From Anaerolineaceae bacterium (GTDB lineage Bacteria > Chloroflexota > Anaerolineae > Anaerolineales > Anaerolineaceae), in assembly GCA_011620505.1 (NCBI GenBank), contig WOZA01000045.1:1-5354 (forward strand): 5,354 bases of DNA. The letters are read 5' to 3'. Below are positions 1 to 5,354 of the stretch, in pieces. Each line of letters begins with the position of its first letter. The first letter of the stretch is position 1. A model generated the notes under the pieces. It did no database searches. It saw only the letters and a program-made list of their open reading frames with translations, and was not told where the DNA came from. Made by a program: the position numbers and the translations under genes.

Positions 1-734
1 CGGCGATCGCGGGGGCTTGTAAAGATTTTCTTCGTCTCATCGAATTCAACCAACTGTCCGGTGCGGGTTTCATCAGTATAGAAAAATGCGGTAAAGTCCG
101 CGACGCGCCCCGCCTGCTGCATGTTGTGGGTGACGATGACGATGGTGTAATTAGCCGATAACTCGTGAATAAGGTCTTCGATTTTAAGTGTCGCAATTGG
201 ATCCAGCGATGCTGCCGGTTCATCCATCAGGATAACGGTCGGTTCCACGGCCAATGCCCGCGCGATACACATGCGCTGCTGTTGCCCGCCCGAAAGGTCC
301 AAACCTGACTTACCGAGATTATCCTTGACTTCGTCCCAAAGCGCTGCGGATCGCAAACTTCGCTCGACGATCTCTTCCAGTTTGTGATGGTCCTTCAAAC
401 CCGTCACACGCGGTCCGTAAGCTATATTTTCGAAAATCGATTTTGGAAATGGGTTGGGTTTCTGGAAGACCATCCCGACGTTTTGGCGAAGAGCTACCGG
501 ATCAACCTTGAAGATATCTTCTCCATCAATCAAGACTGACCCTTCCGTGTGAACACCGGGAATCAAGTCATTCATGCGGTTGAAGCTGCGCAAGAAGGTA
601 CTTTTTCCACAGCCGGAAGGACCGATCAACGCTGTGACCTTGTTTTTCGGGATTTTGATGCTGACATCTTTCAGAGCACGAAATTTGCCGTAGTACAGAC
701 TGTAGTTAATGGTTTCAAGTTTCGAATCGTTCAT
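1..734 (-). CDS. pstB: Phosphate ABC transporter ATP-binding protein PstB (3' end cut by window edge)
   Basis: This is the ATPase subunit of the Pst phosphate importer, acting on the cytoplasmic face against PstC and PstA. I translated 244 codons from the ATG at 734; the frame is still open at base 1. Visible ABC motifs are Walker A GPSGCGKST (residues 38-46), the Q-loop Gln91 in FQKPNPFP (a PstB-typical stretch), signature LSGGQQQR (147-154), Walker B VILMDE (167-172) and the switch His203 in VTHN. PstB is usually about 250 to 270 residues, so probably only the last ten or so are missing. The D-loop reads DEPAASLDP, where PstB usually has Ser-Ala before LDP, a mild and probably neutral change. 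The start codon overlaps the pstA stop as ATGA, implying translational coupling; GGAAAG lies 4 nt upstream as a possible SD. It closes the visible pstSCAB operon. Identification is firm. Confidence 0.97.
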   Translation of the reverse strand, partial: MNDSKLETINYSLYYGKFRALKDVSIKIPKNKVTALIGPSGCGKSTFLRSFNRMNDLIPGVHTEGSVLIDGEDIFKVDPVALRQNVGMVFQKPNPFPKSIFENIAYGPRVTGLKDHHKLEEIVERSLRSAALWDEVKDNLGKSGLDLSGGQQQRMCIARALAVEPTVILMDEPAASLDPIATLKIEDLIHELSANYTIVIVTHNMQQAGRVADFTAFFYTDETRTGQLVEFDETKKIFTSPRDR

Positions 735-1654
735 TGTACTTTCCGGACTCCCGCTGTGAGTTTTCGAGAAACAAAGTCAATAAGTAAATTGATCAGGATG
801 ATCATCACCACCAGGATTGCGCCGGTACCCATTGCCTTGTCAAACGCGCGCGTGTCCATCGCAAGGTAATAAAGATGCAGTGCCAGCGTGCGACCGCTAT
901 CCATAATGGAAGTTGGCATGTGATAACTACCGCCAAGGGTAACGTAAAAAATGGCTGTCTCGCTGATAACTCGCCCAACGCTGAGTATGATTCCAGTAAT
1001 GATTCCGGGTGTACTTGCCGGGAGCACAACTCTGTAAATCGTCTGCCATTTGGTAGCGCCAAGAGCCAGGCTGCCCCTTCGGTAGTCATCAGGTACTGCC
1101 AGAAGGGCTTCTTCGGTGGTGCGGATGATCGTGGGCAGCACCAGGCAAGCCCCAGCCAGGGCGGCTGAGAGCAGTGAAAAGCCAAATTTCAGCGTAGAAA
1201 CGAACAAGGCATATCCAAACAAGCCAAAAATGATGGACGGAATGCCAGCCAGAGTCTCCACGGCGAAATTGGCAACACTAATCATTGATCGAAGAAATTT
1301 GGATCCAAGGCTCTGCTCGCCCGCATATTCAATCAGGAACATTGCTGCTCCAATACCAAGAGGAGTGGCAATGAGCAGGGTTAGCCCCACGAGGTAAAAG
1401 GTAGTGCCAATCGTGGTGGAGATTCCGCCTTCACCCGATAGACCCCCTTTAGGAGGTGTGGTCAGGAACTCCCAGTTGATCGACGATCCGCCCTTCAGCA
1501 GGACATAGCCTACAACCAGAATGAGGATGGAAACGGTTATCAAGCCAAATAGCCACATCAAGGCAACCCAAAAGCTTTGCCTTCTCTGTTCTTTCTTAAG
1601 GTTTTGTGCCTGTGCCTTATGGATCAAGGCGATCTCAGATGAGCGTTCGTCCAC
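731..1654 (-). CDS. pstA: Phosphate ABC transporter permease PstA
   Basis: This is one of the two membrane permeases of the Pst importer, 307 residues, close to the usual family length. Six hydrophobic segments can be read: about 28-53, 80-107, 132-155, 158-176, 217-236 and 275-296. The stretch ETLAGIPSIIFGLFG (133-147) and the cytoplasmic EAA loop, which starts at EEALLAVP (181) and contains GSLALGATKW (194-203), identify a PstA/PstC-type permease. Its place next to pstB and the charged cytoplasmic N-terminus of about 27 residues fit PstA rather than PstC. The start is GTG at 1654, chosen because a perfect AGGAGG lies 7 nt upstream. The stop overlaps the pstB start by 4 nt. The 11-nt gap to pstC and the shared direction indicate one transcript. 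Confidence 0.97.
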   Translation of the reverse strand: MDERSSEIALIHKAQAQNLKKEQRRQSFWVALMWLFGLITVSILILVVGYVLLKGGSSINWEFLTTPPKGGLSGEGGISTTIGTTFYLVGLTLLIATPLGIGAAMFLIEYAGEQSLGSKFLRSMISVANFAVETLAGIPSIIFGLFGYALFVSTLKFGFSLLSAALAGACLVLPTIIRTTEEALLAVPDDYRRGSLALGATKWQTIYRVVLPASTPGIITGIILSVGRVISETAIFYVTLGGSYHMPTSIMDSGRTLALHLYYLAMDTRAFDKAMGTGAILVVMIILINLLIDFVSRKLTAGVRKVQ

Positions 1655-1661
1655 CTCGCCG

Positions 1662-1667
1662 CCTCCT
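1662..1667 (-). promoter_or_regulatory. Consensus Shine-Dalgarno of pstA, overlapping the pstC stop codon
   Basis: On the minus strand the sequence TAGGAGG combines the pstC stop TAG (1668-1666) with AGGAGG (1667-1662), 7 nt before the pstA GTG. It fixes the pstA start at a non-ATG codon. A ribosome terminating on pstC covers this site, so pstA translation is probably coupled to pstC. That coupling is inference. Confidence 0.85.
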
Positions 1668-2568
1668 AATTTGCTTTCTCAACATATTTTTGAGAGCGGA
1701 TGATCCGGCGAGCGCTTGCATTCACAACAATGATCAATCCAAACAGCACCACACCAGTTGCGAACAGAGCGCTTTCGTGGATTCCTGTGGCATAATTGAT
1801 TTCAACAGCGATGTTCCCCGTCAACGTGCGGGCTTGCGAAAGGAAAAAAGTCAGCGGATTGCTCGAGAGGGGTCTGGGCATGATAGCTGAGTTGCCGATG
1901 ACCATGATCATTGCCATCGTCTCACCCAAAGCCCGCCCTACACCCAGGATCACAGCGGCTATAATGCCAGACTTTCCGGCAGGTATAATGACCTTGGTGA
2001 TTGTCTGCCACTTGGTGGCACCCAAAGCCAGGGAGCCATGGCGGTAATTCTCAGGCACAGCACGGATGGCATCTTCAGCAATGCTGGCAATGGTGGGTAA
2101 AATCATGACTGCCAGGACAATTGAAGCCGCCAGCAAACCATAACCCGAATTGCCGGGAACGTTGATGTTCCTTATTAGGGGCACCAGGATCACCATCCCA
2201 AATAATCCATAGACCACTGATGGGATGCCTGCCAGGAGTTGCACAGCAGGACGAACCACAGCCTGTACCCCCTCCGGGGCGATTTCAGCTAAAAAAATCG
2301 CGCAGCCCAACGCCAGCGGTACTCCCAGCAAGATTGCTCCGAACGTCACAGATAGGGACCCGGCAATCATTGCCAGAATGCCATATTGGTCGATTCCTGG
2401 CCGCCAGACGGTCTTAAAAAGCATTTCACTAACCCCTATTTCCGTCCATGCATCGATGCTTTCGCGGAAAATAAAAAACCCTATCGCCAGAACGATAATG
2501 ATTGAGATAATAGCACTCGCAAACAAAATATACTTTACGACTTTATCAGCAATCATACGACCAGACAT
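1666..2568 (-). CDS. pstC: Phosphate ABC transporter permease PstC
   Basis: This is the second membrane permease of the Pst importer. From the ATG at 2568 it is 300 residues. It has an N-terminal membrane segment (about 11-34), the family-typical VWRPGIDQYG (54-63), further hydrophobic segments near 64-94, 108-132, 143-161, 202-225 and 266-284, and an EAA loop beginning at EDAIRAVPENYRHG (165-178). The frame stays open upstream to a GTG at 2667. I reject that start because it lies 4 nt after the pstS stop without an SD, and its extra 33 residues would be encoded through a perfect 13-bp hairpin. The chosen ATG has only a modest SD (GGAAAG, 12 nt away), so the start is less certain than the identity; ATG at 2556 is another option. 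The 13-residue block GSLALGATKWQTI is identical in PstC and PstA, reflecting their paralogy. Confidence 0.93.
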   Translation of the reverse strand: MSGRMIADKVVKYILFASAIISIIIVLAIGFFIFRESIDAWTEIGVSEMLFKTVWRPGIDQYGILAMIAGSLSVTFGAILLGVPLALGCAIFLAEIAPEGVQAVVRPAVQLLAGIPSVVYGLFGMVILVPLIRNINVPGNSGYGLLAASIVLAVMILPTIASIAEDAIRAVPENYRHGSLALGATKWQTITKVIIPAGKSGIIAAVILGVGRALGETMAMIMVIGNSAIMPRPLSSNPLTFFLSQARTLTGNIAVEINYATGIHESALFATGVVLFGLIIVVNASARRIIRSQKYVEKAN

Positions 2569-2569
2569 A

Positions 2570-2678
2570 GGGTTACTTTGCTTTCCAAGCTCTTTCTTAC
2601 CTGTATGGGCGTCTCTGAAAGTTTGCAGAGACGCCCATTTATTATAAATGTTACTGTTCCCAGTCACCGGGTTACTTT
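2570..2678. repeat. 10-bp direct repeat flanking the pstS-pstC hairpin
   Basis: The decamer GGGTTACTTT occurs at 2570-2579 and again at 2669-2678 on the plus strand (AAAGTAACCC in the operon direction). The second copy spans the pstS stop codon and the first lies just before the pstC ATG. The copies bracket the hairpin-bearing spacer. It may be chance or a small local duplication. Confidence 0.4.
2605..2638 (-). promoter_or_regulatory. Perfect 13-bp hairpin in the pstS-pstC spacer (mRNA stability or attenuation element)
   Basis: The arms ATGGGCGTCTCTG (2605-2617) and CAGAGACGCCCAT (2626-2638) pair over all 13 positions around an 8-nt loop. In the operon direction the 3' arm is followed by ACAGGTAAG, not a run of T, so it is not a standard intrinsic terminator. 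It begins 33 nt after the pstS stop. In many binding-protein ABC operons a hairpin after the first gene protects its mRNA from 3' decay, raising binding protein over permease. That role is inferred here by position. Partial termination or an RNase processing site are alternatives. Confidence 0.75.
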
Positions 2679-3529
2679 ACAGAAATGTAGCCATCGTCAA
2701 CGACGATTTTCTGACCAGCTTCACTCAGAATGAAATCCAGGAATGCTTTCACTGCGCCGGTAGGCTCGCCATTGGTCAGCATGTTGAGAGGACGCACAAT
2801 CGGGTAGGTGCCATTAACAGCATTGGGTTCAGTGGGAGCGACACCATTGATGCTGATCGTCTTGACGGTGTTATCGAGGTACCCGAAGGACAAATAGCCG
2901 ATGGAATTAGGAGTGGTGGCAACAGTCGTGCGTACCGAGCCATTGGATGGCTGCAAGATGGAAGATGCTGCAATCAAAACGCCTTCACCCATTACCATTT
3001 CTTCAAAGGCGGCACGTGTGCCTGAACCTTCTTCACGAGAAACAAGGATAATGTTTTGATCTTCTCCACCAACATCCTTCCAATTAGTGATCGTGCCGCT
3101 GAAAATATCGCGCACCTGCTCGATGGTCAGATCACTGACAGGTGTATCAGGGTGTGTAACGATTGCGATACCATCACGGGCGATGACGAAGACTTTGAGG
3201 TTGGGGGATTCAGTCAGTTCTGACTCTTTGATCTCGCGGGACGCCATGCCGATATCAGAGGTGCCTTCAGCAGCAGCTTTGACGCCCACACTCGAACCGC
3301 CACCCTGCACATCAATGCGTACACCAGCGTTTTCGGTCATGAAGGCTTCTGCCAATTTTTCAGCCAGAGGCTGAACGGTCGTTGATCCAGCAACAGAGAC
3401 TGTAGAAGTTTCTGCGGTCGGCTCTGTGGTCGGAGCACCGGGCGTACTGGTGCTACTACAAGCAGCAATCAGTGCTGTGACCAAAAGAAGTGAAACTACC
3501 AACAAAATGCTTTTCTTAGTGCTTTTCAT
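2672..3529 (-). CDS. pstS: Phosphate ABC transporter substrate-binding lipoprotein PstS
   Basis: This is the extracytoplasmic phosphate receptor of the Pst system, 285 residues. The N-terminus is a lipoprotein signal: basic MKSTKK, a hydrophobic stretch (8-22) and lipobox IAAC with the lipidated Cys24. A Ser/Thr/Pro/Ala-rich linker (25-43) follows, then the PBP-like phosphate-binding domain. Ligand-binding elements of the family are visible: AGSTTVQPL (47-55), GGGSSVG (76-82) with TSDIGMASRE (90-99) around Asp92, and SREEGSGTR (164-172). Toward the C-terminus are NSIGYLSFGYL and a YPIVRPL stretch, both typical of PstS. The ATG at 3529 is well supported by GAGGAG 8 nt upstream and by the signal peptide beginning there. 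It is the first gene of the operon and lies next to a candidate Pho box. Lipid anchoring suits a bacterium in which binding proteins are tethered to the cytoplasmic membrane. Confidence 0.97.
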   Translation of the reverse strand: MKSTKKSILLVVSLLLVTALIAACSSTSTPGAPTTEPTAETSTVSVAGSTTVQPLAEKLAEAFMTENAGVRIDVQGGGSSVGVKAAAEGTSDIGMASREIKESELTESPNLKVFVIARDGIAIVTHPDTPVSDLTIEQVRDIFSGTITNWKDVGGEDQNIILVSREEGSGTRAAFEEMVMGEGVLIAASSILQPSNGSVRTTVATTPNSIGYLSFGYLDNTVKTISINGVAPTEPNAVNGTYPIVRPLNMLTNGEPTGAVKAFLDFILSEAGQKIVVDDGYISVK

Positions 3530-3537
3530 TCAAAATT

Positions 3538-3543
3538 CTCCTC
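3538..3543 (-). promoter_or_regulatory. Shine-Dalgarno of pstS
   Basis: GAGGAG on the minus strand lies 8 nt before the pstS ATG. It is a strong site, in line with high synthesis of the binding protein, and contrasts with the weak site before pstC. Confidence 0.85.
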
Positions 3544-3546
3544 ATA

Positions 3547-3576
3547 TATCTATTTTTTAATGCCCAGTAATGTTAA
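3547..3576 (-). promoter_or_regulatory. Candidate pstS promoter
   Basis: On the minus strand TTAACA (3576-3571, one mismatch to TTGACA) is separated by 18 nt from TAGATA (3552-3547, a poor -10 with three matches to TATAAT). The -35 overlaps the innermost unit of the candidate Pho box. A poor core promoter with activator sites upstream is what a PhoB/PhoP-activated promoter would look like. The exact -10 is uncertain because the A/T-rich stretch allows other registers. Confidence 0.45.
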
Positions 3577-3613
3577 CGGGTGAAGGTTAATTGCAGCTTA
3601 AGAATAAATTAAG
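3570..3613 (-). promoter_or_regulatory. Candidate Pho box: 11-bp-periodic TTAA repeats upstream of pstS
   Basis: Read toward pstS, the units are CTTAATTT (3613-3606), CTTAAGCT (3602-3595) and ATTAACCT (3591-3584), each separated by 3 nt and so on an exact 11-bp period. A fourth, GTTAACAT (3577-3570), follows after 6 nt. PhoB/PhoP-family regulators bind tandem direct repeats with an 11-bp period. The cyanobacterial form is described as 8-bp Py-TTAA-Py-Py-(T/A) units spaced by 3 bp; the first unit fits fully and the next two miss one position each. Location just upstream of pstS supports the assignment. Binding by a local regulator is inferred. Confidence 0.65.
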
Positions 3614-3629
3614 ACCTATTTAGGGTCTT
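3611..3629. repeat. Imperfect palindrome in the divergent promoter region
   Basis: AAGACCTA, then TT, then TAGGGTCTT forms a dyad that would be perfect but for one extra G in the right arm. It overlaps the outermost Pho-box unit by 3 bp and lies 34 nt upstream of the lipoprotein -10 element. It could be an operator for a dimeric regulator acting on either gene. It is too weak and lacks a T-run, so it is not a terminator. Confidence 0.35.
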
Positions 3630-3662
3630 GCTATTAATCAAAATTCTGACCTGCGTTTGGCG

Positions 3663-3671
3663 TGTTAGAAT
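3663..3671 (+). promoter_or_regulatory. Extended -10 promoter of the DUF3048 lipoprotein gene
   Basis: TGTTAGAAT contains the extended-10 TGN motif and TAGAAT, which matches TATAAT at five of six positions. No good -35 is visible; CTGACC at 3646 is spaced too closely. The ATG at 3680 lies 8 nt after the hexamer, where transcription would be expected to begin, and no SD precedes it. A leaderless or nearly leaderless transcript is therefore likely. Confidence 0.5.
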
Positions 3672-3679
3672 CGTGTTTG

Positions 3680-4897
3680 ATGAACATTACACGTGTTTTC
3701 AAGCGGTTTTCATGGAGTGCATTGGTCGTAATGCTCGCTGGCTGCAATCTGCTTACACCTGCACCAAAAATCACTCCATTGGTCACTGATTTACCGACTA
3801 CCCCCACGTTGAATCCCGAACAAGCGCTGACCAAAGCCGCTAAACAAGCCACCCCCACTCCGTTGCCAAGCCCCACTCCCTGGCAAGTCGTTACCCCCAC
3901 CCCCACCCTGCGGTCCATTCCGGCTCAAACCGATACGACGAATCCTTTGACCGGCTTGGAAGTTGAGGACCCAGGCTTACTTTGGCAGCGCCCAGTTATG
4001 GTCAAGCTGGCGAACTGGCCCCAGTCCCTGCGTCCCTTCAACCAGATCATCAATGCCGACATGGTCTTTGAGTACTATATCGGTCATCAGACCAATCATC
4101 TCCTGGCATTGTTTTACGGTGGAGATGCCAATGCTGTTGGGCCTCTCGCGCCGGGTCGCGTGGTGGATGCACGCCTGGCAAGGCACTACCAGGGATCACT
4201 GGTCGTTGCCAGTGCTCCGCCAACGGTTGCAGCCGTTTTTGAACAAACCCTCCCGGACCGTGTTTTTTACCGCGGATATGCTCCCTGCCCGGGTATTTGC
4301 ACGGAAACCGAGGCACAGGGCGGCAATACTGTGGTAAATACTGCTGCAATACGGACTTTTAGCGAGTCCAAAGGCAATGAAAACGCGATCGAACGCCTGC
4401 CAGACCTCTTCTTCGATAAGAAAATTGTGAATTGGGATGAAAGTGCATTGAGGGTCAGTTATTTGTACGCCGATTTTTCGGTGATGGACTGGCGCTATGA
4501 TAAAACGTATGGCGGCTATCAACTTTGGCAGGATTTTCAGACTGAGAACGGCATTTACACTTTACAACAGACTTTTGACCGCGATAGCCAGCAGCCGGTA
4601 ATATTTGAGAACGTTCTGATACTCATGGCTGACTACATTGAATACAACCCATCTTTTTATGATATCGACTTTCGCGAGGGTGACAGGGAACAATCAGCCA
4701 TTCTATTACGCGATGGAAAAATGACACACGGCACCTGGTACGCACCCGATATCGACCAACCCTTCCAGTTTTTTGACCTGCAAGGGGACCCTTATTACCT
4801 TAAACCGGGCCAAACGTGGATCACATTTGCCAGCACCACCTCACGCATTAACATGGTCGAAGATGGAAGCTGGGATATTACCTTCGTGCCAAATTAG
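3680..4897 (+). CDS. DUF3048 (YerB-like) lipoprotein, function unknown
   Basis: This is a predicted lipid-anchored extracytoplasmic protein of 405 residues. The ATG at 3680 gives a compact signal peptide (MNITRVFKR, then a hydrophobic stretch) ending in lipobox LAGC with Cys22. An upstream in-frame GTG at 3662 would fall in the likely promoter and has no SD. Residues 23-87 form a Thr/Pro-rich linker with TPTP repeats. The DUF3048 N-terminal domain starts near NPLTGLE (88) and includes RPVMVKL, NADMVFEYY and VGPLAPGR, in place of the more usual VGP-R-S-R type sequence. The C-terminal domain is recognised by LRDGKMTHGTWY and LKPGQTWITF. The family is known from Bacillus YerB but has no established biochemical role. 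Apart from Cys22 the only cysteines are a close pair, Cys203 and Cys207 (CPGIC), possibly a disulfide or metal site. It shares an intergenic region with pstS and overlaps the next gene at its stop. Confidence 0.88.
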   Translation: MNITRVFKRFSWSALVVMLAGCNLLTPAPKITPLVTDLPTTPTLNPEQALTKAAKQATPTPLPSPTPWQVVTPTPTLRSIPAQTDTTNPLTGLEVEDPGLLWQRPVMVKLANWPQSLRPFNQIINADMVFEYYIGHQTNHLLALFYGGDANAVGPLAPGRVVDARLARHYQGSLVVASAPPTVAAVFEQTLPDRVFYRGYAPCPGICTETEAQGGNTVVNTAAIRTFSESKGNENAIERLPDLFFDKKIVNWDESALRVSYLYADFSVMDWRYDKTYGGYQLWQDFQTENGIYTLQQTFDRDSQQPVIFENVLILMADYIEYNPSFYDIDFREGDREQSAILLRDGKMTHGTWYAPDIDQPFQFFDLQGDPYYLKPGQTWITFASTTSRINMVEDGSWDITFVPN

Positions 4898-5354
4898 GCT
4901 CTTTCTGTTTCAAATCTCAATGCCCGAAAACCGTTGAGGGTCACAATTAAAGAGATCCCAATATCAGCGAATACCGCCATCCACAGCGGCGTAAGCCCAG
5001 CCATGGCTGCGGCTGCCACTAAAGCCTTAACAGACAGGCTGACGACTACATTCTGCCGGATCAGGTGATTGACATGCGCTGAAAGCCTGACCGCAAACGG
5101 GAGCTGGCTGAGATCATCATTCATCAGCACCACATCGGCGGTTTCAAGTACCTGCGCGTTGCCGGCGCCACCCATGGCCACACCGATATCTGCCTGTGCC
5201 AGGGCAGGCGAGTCGTTGATGCCGTCACCGACCATCACCACCTGGCCATATTCCTGCTTGAGTTCAGTAAGCTTGTTCAGTTTTTCAGCCGGGAGCAAGC
5301 TGGCATATACCTGATCGATGCCGACTGCCTCCGCCACCCGCTGTGCCACGCCAG
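4894..5354 (-). CDS. P1B-type heavy-metal ATPase, C-terminal part (probably Zn/Cd/Pb export); 5' end outside window
   Basis: This fragment of about 152 codons is the end of a metal-transporting P-type ATPase; the frame is open at the right edge, so the GTG at 5349 is an internal Val, not a start. Counting from that Val, LLPAEKLNKL (18-27) and the hinge motif VGDGINDSPAL (40-50) belong to the phosphorylation domain. DIGVAMG and ETADVVLM follow, and the last two membrane segments span about 98-119 and 121-142. Lys108 in the first and Asp129 in ADIG of the second are 21 residues apart, the same spacing as the zinc-binding Lys693 and Asp714 of E. coli ZntA. This points to the Zn/Cd/Pb subgroup rather than the copper subgroup. 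The phosphorylated Asp, the CPC-type motif and any N-terminal metal domain lie outside the window. There is no evident functional link to the phosphate operon. Confidence 0.92.
   Translation of the reverse strand, partial: GVAQRVAEAVGIDQVYASLLPAEKLNKLTELKQEYGQVVMVGDGINDSPALAQADIGVAMGGAGNAQVLETADVVLMNDDLSQLPFAVRLSAHVNHLIRQNVVVSLSVKALVAAAAMAGLTPLWMAVFADIGISLIVTLNGFRALRFETERA

Noticed and set aside
3..10. GCGATCGC octamer (HIP1-like) as a sign of a cyanobacterium
   Set aside because: I found only this single copy, whereas HIP1-rich cyanobacterial genomes carry it often. The lipoprotein linkers and the DUF3048 gene fit Chloroflexota better.
2605..2638. The pstS-pstC hairpin as a standard intrinsic terminator
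   Set aside because: The operon-direction 3' flank is ACAGGTAAG with no T-run. On the plus strand the flank is somewhat T-rich, but no plus-strand gene ends there.
2569..2667. N-terminal extension of PstC from a GTG at 2667 (33 extra residues)
   Set aside because: There is no SD before this GTG, the extension would be encoded through a perfect hairpin, its residues look nothing like a PstC N-terminus, and the ATG at 2568 gives a family-typical start before the first membrane segment.
2648..3025. 125-codon open frame on the plus strand opposite pstS
   Set aside because: It is antisense to a clear pstS gene, has no recognisable domain and no SD; the same applies to the other open frames opposite or out of frame with pstB, pstA, pstC, the lipoprotein and the ATPase.
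3662..3679. Upstream GTG start for the DUF3048 lipoprotein
   Set aside because: It overlaps the extended -10 element, lacks an SD, and adds MLESCL before an already complete lipoprotein signal peptide starting at the ATG at 3680.
3850..3908. C-rich ACCCCCACCCC-type tract as a tandem repeat or structural DNA element
   Set aside because: It is explained by the TPTP codons of the Thr/Pro-rich linker of the lipoprotein and is irregular in period.
4916..4938. CTCAA and TTGAG inverted pair downstream of the lipoprotein stop as a terminator
   Set aside because: The stem is only 5 bp with a 13-nt loop and no T-run, and it lies inside the coding sequence of the ATPase.
5069..5314. 81-codon plus-strand frame opposite the metal ATPase
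   Set aside because: It is a shadow of the conserved GDGIND region on the other strand; its product is Ser-rich with no family resemblance.

Overview
The window holds a high-affinity phosphate uptake operon and two unrelated neighbours. From the right on the minus strand, the operon reads pstS (phosphate-binding lipoprotein), pstC and pstA (the two membrane permeases), then pstB (ATPase), which runs off the left edge. Divergent from pstS on the plus strand is a lipoprotein with a DUF3048 (YerB-like) domain. Convergent with that gene, at the right edge, is the C-terminal part of a P1B-type heavy-metal ATPase on the minus strand.

Organism: both binding-type proteins carry lipoboxes followed by long Thr/Pro/Ser-rich linkers. 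Base composition is moderate, and DUF3048 is known mainly from Firmicutes, Actinobacteria and Chloroflexota. I favour a Chloroflexota bacterium (Anaerolineae-like). This is inference from style and family distribution, not from a marker gene.

Layout and logic: pstS, pstC, pstA and pstB are packed as one transcription unit. The pstA SD overlaps the pstC stop, and pstA and pstB overlap by ATGA. The only real gap inside the operon, between pstS and pstC, holds a perfect 13-bp hairpin with no U-tract. That suits a device giving more binding protein than permease. PstS captures phosphate outside the membrane, PstC and PstA form the channel, and PstB hydrolyses ATP. phoU, often next in such operons, would lie beyond the left edge and is not seen.

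The 150-bp divergent region between pstS and the DUF3048 gene is the most interesting regulatory sequence. In the pstS direction it has three 8-bp TTAA-centred units with exact 11-bp periodicity, plus a fourth displaced by 3 bp, next to a TTAACA -35-like element. This looks like a Pho box, the target of a PhoB/PhoP-type response regulator, and its architecture resembles the form described in cyanobacteria. On the other side, an extended -10 element lies so close to the lipoprotein ATG that its mRNA is probably leaderless or nearly so.

No stretch over 300 bases lacks a gene. I saw no tRNA, rRNA, CRISPR array, insertion sequence or clearly new enzymatic system. The protein content is conventional; the points of interest are regulatory, together with the uncharacterised lipoprotein.
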